Part shown: positions 37,190 through 44,896 of the stretch, piece by piece
Layout of the letters: each line of letters opens with the position of its first letter
How positions within the stretch are numbered: the first letter of the stretch is position 1
Assembly (NCBI GenBank): GCA_963681975.1
Contig: OY820613.1
Coordinates: 1,922,001-1,986,000 of the forward strand
Source of the DNA: JANELJ01 sp024511395
Lineage (GTDB): Bacteria; Pseudomonadota; Gammaproteobacteria; GRL18
DNA length: 64,000 bases
Direction: 5' to 3'
Notes under the pieces: generated by a model
Database searches by the model: none
Told to the model about the DNA's origin: nothing
Seen by the model: the letters and a program-made list of their open reading frames with translations, nothing else
Made by a program: the position numbers and the translations under genes

Positions 37190-37570
37190 TAATTAAACAG
37201 AGATTTAATATCAACATCCTGCTTTTCTTCTTCATCAAATTCCAGCAGCGGCTATTCTTTAAAATTAAACATCCGGGCCACAATTAAGTCAGGAAACTGT
37301 TCAATCCGGACATTATTAATATTAACACTGTCATTATAGTATTCACGTCGGTCCGCAATGGCATCTTCCAGCCCGGTAATACGGTTCTGTAAATGCTGAA
37401 AGTTTTGATTGGCTTTTAAATCGGGATAAGCTTCAGATATGGCAAACAGATTGCCCAGTCCCAGTCGCAACTGCCCTTCAGCGGCTCCCAGGGCTGCAAT
37501 ATCACCGGCTTCTCTGGCCTGGGAAACGTTATGCTTGATCCGGACCAGGTTATTATAAATACTGATTGTT
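37190..37570 (-). pseudogene. lemA: LemA-family protein, deleted and with in-frame stop
   Basis: Remnant of a LemA coiled-coil protein. YNNLVRIKHN is joined directly to VSQAREAGDIAALG, so roughly 50 residues between the first and second helix are missing. The C-terminus runs through VRIEQFPDLIVARMFNF, hits a TAG at 37252, and then continues in frame as PLLEFDEEEKQDVDIKSLFN. No start codon remains at the 5' end, which abuts ribA. Clearly non-functional. Confidence 0.85.
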
Positions 37571-37598
37571 TTTTAATATACTTTTTTAATATACAAAG

Positions 37599-38183
37599 TT
37601 AAAACATATGTCCCAGTTTACCTGCTTTGGTAGAGAGATAATGTGAATTGTGTGGATTTTCGCCATGTTTCCAGGGTAGTCGTTCAACCACTTCAATGCC
37701 ATGTTCTTCCAGGGCACTGACTTTACGTGGATTATTGGTCATTAAACGAATTTTATTTACATTGAGATGTCTGAGCATATCTCGGGCTATATCGTATTCA
37801 CGTAAATCAGGATCAAAACCCAGCTGCTCATTAGCTTCTACAGTATCTGCGCCCAGATCCTGTAAATGATAGGCTTTAATTTTATTGATCAGCCCGATAC
37901 CCCGCCCTTCCTGACGTAAATACAGCAGCACACCCCGACCTTCATCAGCGATATGTCTTAAGGCGGCTTCAAGCTGAGGCCCGCAATCACAACGCATACT
38001 GAACAGAGCATCGCCGGTCAGGCATTCTGAATGCATGCGAATATCAACAGGCTTATCATTAGCCACATCACCCAGTACCAAGGCAATATGCTCCTTTCGG
38101 GTGACATCATCTTCAAACCCATGAATGGTAAATTCTGCAAATTGGGTCGGCAGTCTGGCTGATTCTACGAACTTTAAGGCCAC
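37599..38183 (-). CDS. ribA: RibA: GTP cyclohydrolase II
   Basis: 194 residues (E. coli 196). Zn ligands Cys54, Cys65 and Cys67 (HSECLTGDALFSMRCDCG) and the substrate-binding LRQEGRGIGL segment are present; the end NSHYLSTKAGKLGHMF is typical. It opens the GTP imidazole ring in the first committed step of riboflavin synthesis. Divergent from the HDOD gene across 168 bp. Intact although its downstream neighbour lemA is broken. Confidence 0.96.
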   Translation of the reverse strand: MALKFVESARLPTQFAEFTIHGFEDDVTRKEHIALVLGDVANDKPVDIRMHSECLTGDALFSMRCDCGPQLEAALRHIADEGRGVLLYLRQEGRGIGLINKIKAYHLQDLGADTVEANEQLGFDPDLREYDIARDMLRHLNVNKIRLMTNNPRKVSALEEHGIEVVERLPWKHGENPHNSHYLSTKAGKLGHMF

Positions 38184-38351
38184 TATCGCTCCTTGGCTGA
38201 TAATTTTTAAGTTAATTTAACATTTTAGCATTTTCTAAATACGATTGAAAAAACAAAGCAGAAATTTTTATTTTTAAGCACCTCATCAGTGCAATCAACC
38301 CTAAAATAGGCTATACATTAAAGGACATTCATAACAATTACTAAACCATAT

Positions 38352-39497
38352 ATGGTTCTTCGATTCCTTAAGTTTTTTTTACCCTTTCAGCATCTTTCTA
38401 ATCATCAGCTTATTGAACTGGGTAACCTGATACAGATTAAAAACATTCCTGCTAAAACAACCTTTATTCAGTTATACAGTGACAGCCCCTACCAGTATTT
38501 TTTAATTGACGGCAGTGTGGAAATCAGTGATGAAAGTTCAACCCAGTGGCTGATCCATGCCCGCAGTGAAAATGCCCGTAACCCCCTGTCGCACTATCGC
38601 CCCAGCCGTTACAGTGTTAAAGCCGTTGATGATATAGATGATATAAAAGTCGTTATGGTTGATTTGCAAACCATGCTGCAGTTTGCCAATAAGTCAGTTA
38701 CAGAGGAGCCTTCAGACGAAATACGCCAGCATTATCTCTATAAACGTTTAACCAAGGACCTCAGTAATAACCGTCTGGAACTACCCAGTGTACCGGACGT
38801 AGCTCTGAAAATTCGCCAGGCCCTATATGATGAAAACAGTAATTTCCGGCAAATTGCCAATATTATCACCTCAGATCCGGCCATTACCACCAAAATAATC
38901 AAAACCGCCAATAGTGCCCTGTATCGCTCAATTCATAAAATTGATGATTGCCAGATGGCGGTTACCCACCTGGGAACCAAGGTTACCTATCAACTGGTCA
39001 CCTCTTTCAGTATGAAAGAATTATTTAAAACCAGAAACCGGGCCTTAAAGAAAAAAATGCAGTCCGTCTGGAATCATAGCCGGGAAGTGGCTGCATTAAG
39101 TTTTGTCCTAGCCAAAATACCCCCCGGATTTAACCCGGAACACGCCCTGCTTGCCGGTTTATTACATGATATAGGAGCCATCCCGATTATCACTTTTGCC
39201 GATAAACATCCGGAAATTATTAGTGATGATAAAAAATTTGATTTGTTAATCGATACGTTAAAAGGTGAACGGGGTGACACCATTCTCTCTAAATGGCAAT
39301 TTACCGAAGACTTAATCACCGCTGCCAGGGAAGCCCAGAACTGGCTGCGACAGCCCAGTGAAAAGCCCGATTACTGCGATATTATTATTGTCGCCCAGCT
39401 ACATGCTTTAAGCGGCAGATCCAGCACCACAGGAGAACTGCCCCGATTAAATGAAGTACCTGCATTTACCAAACTGGCACTAAATAGTTCAACCTGA
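38352..39497 (+). CDS. HDOD-domain signalling protein with N-terminal cyclic-nucleotide-binding-like domain, 3' end altered by IS
   Basis: 381 residues as read. The N-terminal ~110 residues resemble a cNMP-binding barrel (IPAKTTFIQLYSDSPYQYFLIDG). An HDOD domain covers about residues 145-340 (LPSVPDVALKIRQ, GLLHDIGAIPII). Such proteins act in signalling, often near c-di-GMP pathways, and lack phosphodiesterase activity. IS5-like copy 7 inserted at codon ~378 and supplies the last three codons. Without it the frame reads LALNNCSEMVSI then stop, so only a few C-terminal residues change, unless an older truncation had already removed more. Probably near-functional. Confidence 0.8.
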   Translation: MVLRFLKFFLPFQHLSNHQLIELGNLIQIKNIPAKTTFIQLYSDSPYQYFLIDGSVEISDESSTQWLIHARSENARNPLSHYRPSRYSVKAVDDIDDIKVVMVDLQTMLQFANKSVTEEPSDEIRQHYLYKRLTKDLSNNRLELPSVPDVALKIRQALYDENSNFRQIANIITSDPAITTKIIKTANSALYRSIHKIDDCQMAVTHLGTKVTYQLVTSFSMKELFKTRNRALKKKMQSVWNHSREVAALSFVLAKIPPGFNPEHALLAGLLHDIGAIPIITFADKHPEIISDDKKFDLLIDTLKGERGDTILSKWQFTEDLITAAREAQNWLRQPSEKPDYCDIIIVAQLHALSGRSSTTGELPRLNEVPAFTKLALNSST

Positions 39498-40985
39498 ATA
39501 ATACCGTTTTAAGCCTGACATCAAGCCAGGTTTAAAGCAGCTGATTGCCCCGGTTTGATAAAAGACCCCATCAAACCGGAAATAATTTTGAGCCACAAAA
39601 GCCGGAGCTTATTGAGGATCTTTCTTAAGTTATGTCCAGCGGCTACCATAACCACATTAATGGCATCACCGACTGCACCTTTGAGGTAGCAGCGGTCTAA
39701 ACGGCCATCATTTTTCATATGACCAATTTCAGGCTCAATCGCACTGCGCCGTTTTAATGCCTTTTTAATACTTCGGGTAACGCCTCGCTTCTGACCTGAG
39801 ATAAAAACTTTAGTGTCTTTTACTTCATGTCCACGATAACCCCGGTCAACAAAGCAGTGTTCCGGTTGTACGGCTGTAAACTGTTTTATCTGTTCCAGTT
39901 GTGGCAGCAAGGTATGTCCATCATAAGGATTGCCCGGACAACTTTGAGCACCAATAACAAAGCCTTCCTTGTTGGTTACCGCGATACTGGTTTTAACTCC
40001 AAATTCATAAGGCTTATGAGCTTTGCCTTTACTGATACACTCGACTTCCGGTGCATGTAAACTGTAAAGCTTGTTTTTACTGTGCTGCTCCTGCTCAATC
40101 AGTTTCTGAGCCTGTTTTAGAGCTACTTCAAACAGAGACTGAATATCAACAGAATAGTTGGGCAGTTGTCGTTCAATATCCCGTTTAACACGACCTAAAC
40201 GGGATTTCAGTTTATTGTTCATTTTCTTCATGCGTTTAAACTGTTTTGCATGAGCATAACGACTGGCCATTAGTACATATTGCGGCCCAACCCGATTATA
40301 GTTCTGACGCAGTTTAATACCGTGCTCTTTGGACAGTTTAACCAGGTTTTCTCTGGCTTTGTTCAGGAGCTTTGAATCGGTTGGAAAAGCGATGTTCTTT
40401 TCCTGTACGGTAGTATCTACCGTGACTTTCTTTAAACTGCCGGGCTTTATGGTTTTACTCTTTAGTCCGGCTTTAATGGTTTCAATCAGTAATTTTTCAC
40501 TGCCTGATTTACCCGGCCGGTTACGCCATTTGGTCATGGTCACAGGGTGTATAGGCATTTTATGCTGAAAGTATTCTTCACCACAGAAATACTGCCAGTA
40601 CGGATTTTCTGTCCAGCCTTTTACTACCTGTTCATCCGATAAATCATGCAGGTGTTTCAGGTAATGCAATCCTGCAATCAATCGAGTGCGTATGGCAGGA
40701 GCACCTTTAGTGGATACAAACAGAGCGCCCCATTCTTTATCAGGACTTTCCCAATCTATGTGTTTTGATAACTTAATCAACTCATGGTTTATGTCCAGCA
40801 TGTTTTCAAGGCGCATCCTGAACAGGTCTTCCTGAGGTATTTTTGGCTGTTTCTTTGGCTTCATTCTGGTCTGGAAATTTGCAAGGTAATAAGGCTTATT
40901 TTACCAAAAACCTGCAAATTTAACACCCATAATCAAGAAATATTTCTTTATAAATCAATGCACTATGTTTTATTCAGGGCAGACT
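39486..40985 (-). mobile_element. IS5-like element copy 7 (complete)
   Basis: 1500 bp with 4-bp duplication AAAT (39482-39485, 40986-40989), inserted in the 3' end of the HDOD gene. Ends AGTTCAACCTGAATAATA / (inverse) AGTCTGCCCTGAATAAAA. Nearly identical to copies 8 and 9 where I compared them, suggesting recent spread. Confidence 0.94.
39521..40864 (-). CDS. IS5-like transposase, 447 residues
   Basis: Full-length, in-frame DDE transposase. The protein is the same as that of copy 9 at 60 kb wherever compared. A conserved leader hairpin (AAATTTGCAGG / CCTTGCAAATTT) lies between the element end and the start codon. Confidence 0.93.
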   Translation of the reverse strand: MKPKKQPKIPQEDLFRMRLENMLDINHELIKLSKHIDWESPDKEWGALFVSTKGAPAIRTRLIAGLHYLKHLHDLSDEQVVKGWTENPYWQYFCGEEYFQHKMPIHPVTMTKWRNRPGKSGSEKLLIETIKAGLKSKTIKPGSLKKVTVDTTVQEKNIAFPTDSKLLNKARENLVKLSKEHGIKLRQNYNRVGPQYVLMASRYAHAKQFKRMKKMNNKLKSRLGRVKRDIERQLPNYSVDIQSLFEVALKQAQKLIEQEQHSKNKLYSLHAPEVECISKGKAHKPYEFGVKTSIAVTNKEGFVIGAQSCPGNPYDGHTLLPQLEQIKQFTAVQPEHCFVDRGYRGHEVKDTKVFISGQKRGVTRSIKKALKRRSAIEPEIGHMKNDGRLDRCYLKGAVGDAINVVMVAAGHNLRKILNKLRLLWLKIISGLMGSFIKPGQSAALNLA

Positions 40986-41022
40986 AAATAACTGTTCCGA
41001 AATGGTGTCCATATAAATGGAA

Positions 41023-41084
41023 CTTAAGCTTTGTTTATCGATCAAAGAAATTAACCAAAACAACCTGATCAAACAAAGCTTAAG
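41023..41084. repeat. 14-bp inverted repeat
   Basis: CTTAAGCTTTGTTT at 41023-41036 and its exact inverse at 41071-41084, with a 34-nt loop. It lies between IS5-like copy 7 and an IS630-like scrap; possibly the inverted end of that older element or a terminator for the HDOD gene. Confidence 0.65.
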
Positions 41085-41159
41085 ATAGCGGATAATTATG
41101 TTATACATAAAAGCCAGATAACGAAAACTTTTCTGTGCCATAATAAAAAGTTTGAGCTG

Positions 41160-41251
41160 ATATTTCAGCCAGCCTATCACCCCTGGGTAAACAGAATAGA
41201 GCTATTATGGAAACAGTTACATGATACCGTAACTAGAAATCATCGACATTC
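41160..41251 (+). pseudogene. IS630-like transposase C-terminal fragment
   Basis: About 30 codons reading FQPAYHPWVNRIELLWKQL and then HDTVTRNHRHS. The IELLWK segment with the preceding PW-N-R-I resembles the catalytic Glu region of IS630/DDE_3 enzymes. It is cut off on the right by the IS66 element. The ~160 bp to its left, back to the inverted repeat, holds no gene I can support. Confidence 0.6.
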
Positions 41252-41290
41252 GTAACCGCCAATTAATCCCACATTGACCTTCTACCCCAT

Positions 41291-42892
41291 CTACTGTAAC
41301 GCCTGAATTTTTTCAGCACACAGCCAGGGCAGTAAATCATCAAATGCTTCAGGCTCTGCATGACGCCCCAGCCTGGGTAACTCTGTCAGAATGTAACGGA
41401 TATAAGCAAACGGCTCCGGTTTATTGGCTTTAGCCGTTTCAATTAAACTGTAAAGCGTCGCACTGGCCATAGCACCATTGGGTGTCTGACTGAACAGCCA
41501 GTTTTTTCTGCCAATCACAAACGGTTTGATGCGCCGTTCGGCGGCATTATTATCAATCTCCGGATGACTATCTTCAATGTAGCAGGTTAACTGAGTCCAT
41601 TGATTTAAAGCATAATGAATGGCCTTGCCCGGAAGCTGTTTGGGCGGTACCTGCTCAGCGGATTTATCCAGCCATTGCTTAAACTGATTTAATATGGGCT
41701 GACTTTTCTTTTGACGAACAAGATAACGCTGCTCTGCACTCATGGTTTTGCACTGCTTTTCAATGGCATACAGTTTGGCAATGGTGTTCAGTGCCATATG
41801 AGCCTTGCCGGGTTTCACGTTTTTACCCTTAAGGGCTTTAATCACCTCATCAAACTTACGCCGGGCATGAGCCCGGCAACCGACAGAGACAATGCCACTT
41901 TGCGGGGCACACACCTGGGCATAACCACTATAGCCATCGGTTTGAAGATATTGACCTTTAAAATCCTGCAGGTAGTTTTTGGCAAACAGCCCACTGCGCC
42001 CGGGCTGATAATCATAAATAATAACAGGTGGAGATGCACCGCTACTGCCGCTTTGGTACAACCACATACAGGACTGACTTTGTGCCTTTCTTCCCGGTTC
42101 ATTGAGCACCTGAACCGGAGTTTCATCGGCCTGGATAATGGATTGCTGTAACTGATAATGAATAAGTCGTTGCAACAGAGGTTGACTTAGTTGGGCTGTT
42201 TTTATCATCCGGTTAGCCATGCTGGTGCGGTTAATATCAATATTCAGACGTTTAAATATGGCTTCCTGTCGATACAGGGGTAAGGCATCGGTATATCTGG
42301 CAACGGCAATATGGGCCAGTAAGCCAGGTGATGCAATACTCTTTTCAATGGGCTGAGCCGGTTCAGACGCTGTTTTAATGCCATTGTCACACTGACGGCA
42401 GGCGTATTTGACCCGAATGTGTTCTATAACTTTAATCTGCGCCGGAATGATATCCGGTTGTTCAGAGGTGTCTTCTCCGATTTCATGCAAAGCATGACCA
42501 CAGCCGCAAACCTGCTCGCTTTTGGGTAATTCGTAACGAATTTGCTCTCCGGGCAGGTCTTTGGGTAAGGGTTTGCGACCGGGCTTTTTCCGGGTATAGG
42601 TAATGGTGATTTGAGCAGAGTCTGCTTCTGTATCATCCTGATGGGCGCGTTCTTCTTCCGCTATAATGCTTTCGGCTTCATTAAACAGCTCGGCCTGTGT
42701 ATCGGGCTTTTCAGAAGAACGACCAAAGCGTTTATGTTGTAACAGGTTAAACTGCTCTTCATAAAACCGGACTTTGGTTTCTAAATCCACTATCCTGGAT
42801 TGCAGTTGAGCAATGGTTTTGTCGGTTGATGCGGCAGTGGAAGCCTTTGATTTCATGGGATGTATTATATTACAAAAAGAAGGATAATTCAC
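41291..42892 (-). CDS. tnpC: IS66 TnpC: DDE transposase
   Basis: 533 residues. Order: N-terminal leucine-zipper coil (IAQLQSRIVDLETKVRFYEEQ), Zn-binding region with CGCGHALHEIG and CRQCDNG, DDE domain with ADETPVQVLNE, TDGYSGYA, and the EIDNNAAERRIKPFVIGRKN region, then the C-terminal IS66 tail. Catalytic subunit of IS66 transposition. In frame throughout. Confidence 0.94.
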   Translation of the reverse strand: MNYPSFCNIIHPMKSKASTAASTDKTIAQLQSRIVDLETKVRFYEEQFNLLQHKRFGRSSEKPDTQAELFNEAESIIAEEERAHQDDTEADSAQITITYTRKKPGRKPLPKDLPGEQIRYELPKSEQVCGCGHALHEIGEDTSEQPDIIPAQIKVIEHIRVKYACRQCDNGIKTASEPAQPIEKSIASPGLLAHIAVARYTDALPLYRQEAIFKRLNIDINRTSMANRMIKTAQLSQPLLQRLIHYQLQQSIIQADETPVQVLNEPGRKAQSQSCMWLYQSGSSGASPPVIIYDYQPGRSGLFAKNYLQDFKGQYLQTDGYSGYAQVCAPQSGIVSVGCRAHARRKFDEVIKALKGKNVKPGKAHMALNTIAKLYAIEKQCKTMSAEQRYLVRQKKSQPILNQFKQWLDKSAEQVPPKQLPGKAIHYALNQWTQLTCYIEDSHPEIDNNAAERRIKPFVIGRKNWLFSQTPNGAMASATLYSLIETAKANKPEPFAYIRYILTELPRLGRHAEPEAFDDLLPWLCAEKIQALQ

Positions 42893-42987
42893 TGTTAAAT
42901 CAATGTATTATGTGTTTTTGTCTGGTTTTTTTGAGTGCTTTTTTACTGTTGTTATTTGCTTTGATAATACACTCCGTTATTAATTTA

Positions 42988-43344
42988 TCAGCTAATATGC
43001 GTATAGTTCAGTCGGGGGTGAGCCTGAACTTTTTCAATGTTTAAACCATCCGGAAGCCAGTTTAATTCCCGCTGAGTTAAACTGACAGAGGTCTGTCCTC
43101 TTAACTCAGGCCATTTAAAGTGCCCCTTTTCCAGACGCTTATAATACAGCCAGAAACCATTATTATCCCGGTGCAGAATTTTAAGTTTATCCCGGCTACA
43201 ATTACAAAAGACAAACAGGCTGGCGCTGAAAACATCCTGCTGCAGAACTTCAGAAACCAGCAGACTTAATCCGTTTATGCTCTTTCTCATATCGGTGGCA
43301 CCACAGGCCAGGTAAACCTGAGTGTTTTGATTAACACGCAACAT
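42988..43344 (-). CDS. tnpB: IS66 TnpB (Orf2) accessory protein
   Basis: 118 residues with the hallmark start VYLACGATDMRKSINGLSLLV and FVFCNCSRDKLKILHRDNNGFWLYYKRLEKG. Required for IS66 transposition, role unclear. It starts 4 bp after tnpA. In frame. Confidence 0.93.
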   Translation of the reverse strand: MLRVNQNTQVYLACGATDMRKSINGLSLLVSEVLQQDVFSASLFVFCNCSRDKLKILHRDNNGFWLYYKRLEKGHFKWPELRGQTSVSLTQRELNWLPDGLNIEKVQAHPRLNYTHIS

Positions 43345-43348
43345 TAAG

Positions 43349-43618
43349 CTATTTCAGTAAAGACAGTACTTGCATAAAGGTTGGCTGCTCAAAGCCTGGC
43401 TGGATTTCCAGACTTAAACCATTGGGCAGGTTTAAAATCAGACCTGAAACGGTCTTATCCTGAACAACCTGCACCGGTATTAAGCTCTCACTATCATCTG
43501 ACTGCCTCAGAAATTTGGCTTTGTAGTAACTGAACATATGGGTTTTAAGGTTGTGCTGCTGACAGTATTGCTTCTGAGTCAGGCTGCTGGACTGCCAGGC
43601 CTGTAGGTGGGTGCGCAT
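43349..43618 (-). CDS. tnpA: IS66 TnpA (Orf1) accessory protein
   Basis: 89 residues, short for TnpA. A helix-turn-helix-like N-terminus (WQSSSLTQKQYCQQHNLKTHMFSYYKAK) is the family feature. The second half ends in a typical NLPNGLSLEI segment. Read from the ATG at 43618; 114 bp of leader precede it inside the element. Confidence 0.88.
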   Translation of the reverse strand: MRTHLQAWQSSSLTQKQYCQQHNLKTHMFSYYKAKFLRQSDDSESLIPVQVVQDKTVSGLILNLPNGLSLEIQPGFEQPTFMQVLSLLK

Positions 43619-43768
43619 TTCTTCATCTCATTCGTGGGGCATAGGGTTACCTTTTATGATTATGAAATTATAAAAAGTAATAGTTTGAAGGATTTTAAGG
43701 GGTGGGGGTAGGTGGGATTATTGGGCGCTTACCTATATATCGATACAGACGTTTACTAAAACAGGGCT

Positions 43769-43984
43769 GTAGAAAGCCTGGAAAAGCTCGTAATTGACTT
43801 TTCACTGCAAAATCCTCATTTGGGACAGGCACAGGTATCACGACAATTAAAAACGACCAGGGATATTGAGATCAGTCCTTCCGGTGTCAGGAATATCTGG
43901 TTAAGAGCTAATTTGCAAACCATGGCTCTGAGAATGCAGCAATCCCGGCTTAGCAATGATCATCAGTCGAAGAAATGTCAGTAA
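43769..43984 (+). pseudogene. IS481-like transposase N-terminal (HTH) fragment
   Basis: 72 codons containing LQNPHLGQAQVSRQL and ISPSGVRNIWLRANLQTM, the second helix-turn-helix half of IS481-like integrases. No start codon and no catalytic domain. It lies between the IS66 right end and the DnaA-box-like repeat. Confidence 0.65.
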
Positions 43985-43986
43985 TA

Positions 43987-44080
43987 GTTTTATCCACATA
44001 TCCACAGGTCTGACCGACCGGAGAGACCTTTAGGTTTATCTCGCAGGAAGTGGCCTGACCTGTGGGTATGTGAATAAAAC
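43987..44080. repeat. ~94-bp inverted-repeat element with DnaA-box-like ends, copy A
   Basis: The two 29-bp ends are inverse of each other with about four mismatches: GTTTTATCCACATATCCACA on the left and (inverse) GTTTTATTCACATACCCACA on the right. Each contains TTATNCACA, the DnaA-box consensus (43990-43998; 44069-44077 inverse). A central GAGATAAACC..GGTCTC block is shared with copy B at 57353-57443, which lies in the opposite orientation. It overlaps the 3' end of the frameshifted secreted-protein gene. Confidence 0.8.
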
Positions 44081-44896
44081 GGGACGTTGCTGCAGAACAG
44101 GCATTTTGCTATGCTACGATAAAATCGCTTGGTAATTATACCGTCAGTTTCCCTTGGTAATGACACTACTACAAATAATGGCCAGTTTACAACAACCCCC
44201 TTATTGGTTGCTTTTTTCAGTGCATCCAGTATTAAAATCAGCTCCAGATACAATTCAGCCATCCACTGTTCTTTTGCTGTTCGGTTTTTGAGGTTTTTAA
44301 AAGAGCAGCTTACCCCCGTATCGCTCTCAAATACCCCTTTAAAATCCTTCTGGATATTCCAGGTACCGCTAAATTCACTAATATCTAAGGCGGTTCTGTT
44401 TACTGATAAAAAAATCAGGATTTTCCTCCATATCAAGCTGCAGAATGGCTGCTTCAATAGAATCCAGATAGCGATAACTTGAGTATTGCCAGTGTACAGC
44501 TTTAGCATGCTTTTTAAGTGTTTTCTGCTTTTCCAGAGCCACTTTTTCGGTTTCCTCAGCATAGGAATTAGCCATTTGCTGCAGGGTGATCAACAGAAAA
44601 TTATATTTTCTGGCTGGGTCGGCCTGTTGAATTTGCTGGGCAAGGTGTATTAAGCAGGACTGGGTGAAATTGATTTCAGTACCGGGATCAGCACTGGTGT
44701 TTAGGCAGAAGGTAAGGAAAAGCAGCAGCAAACCACCGTTGAAGTTGAAAATGGCACACTTACATCCCTCTTTTTTAAAGGGGGACATAGGGGGTTTAAG
44801 TGATTCTGGTTTCTTAGTCGCAACCCCCTCAATCCCCCTTCTGAAGAAGGAGGAAGTAATAAAGCACACAAATACCAGAATATTAAGTTGGCTCAT
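43990..44896 (-). pseudogene. Secreted hypothetical protein downstream of ligA, frameshifted and repeat-invaded
   Basis: The start overlaps the ligA stop (ATGA). The first codons MSQLNILVFVCFITS are followed by ~35 codons belonging to a palindromic repeat (see 44763-44870), then by a signal-peptide-like GGLLLLFLTFCLNTSA. The mature part is helical (FTQSCLIHLAQQIQQADPA, ETEKVALEKQKTLKKHA) with no family I recognise. At 44404-44410 a 7-A run shifts the frame; the other frame continues SVNRTALDISEFSGTWNIQK. The last ~30 codons are encoded by the DnaA-box-like repeat, so the true C-terminus is probably lost. Function unknown; envelope location inferred. Confidence 0.6.
44763..44870. repeat. ~108-bp palindromic repeat with AGGGGG-type arms, inside a coding region
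   Basis: Left arm CATCCCTCTTTTTTAAAGGG... continuing through GGACATAGGGGGTTT, right arm AACCCCCTCAATCCCCCTTC... continuing to GAAGAAGGAGGA; the arms are ~32 bp imperfect inverse repeats. Repeats of this CCCTC-TTT-AAAGGGGGA type are scattered in many bacterial genomes (recollection). This one keeps the host frame open. Confidence 0.75.

Larger units (their letters stand above)
41252..43732 (-). mobile_element. IS66-family element (complete)
   Basis: 2481 bp. Ends GTAACCGCCAATTAATCCCA and, inverse, GTAAGCGCCCAATAATCCCA; GTAAGCG starts are typical of IS66. Three genes tnpA-tnpB-tnpC on the minus strand. No 8-bp duplication: left flank ends CGACATTC, right flank begins CTATATAT. The flanks are pieces of two different transposases. 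Confidence 0.9.

Noticed and set aside
43987..44080. A replication origin (oriC) suggested by DnaA-box-like sequences
   Set aside because: Only two boxes at the ends of a small dispersed repeat, no AT-rich unwinding region, no dnaA, gidA or rpmH nearby, and a second copy exists elsewhere.
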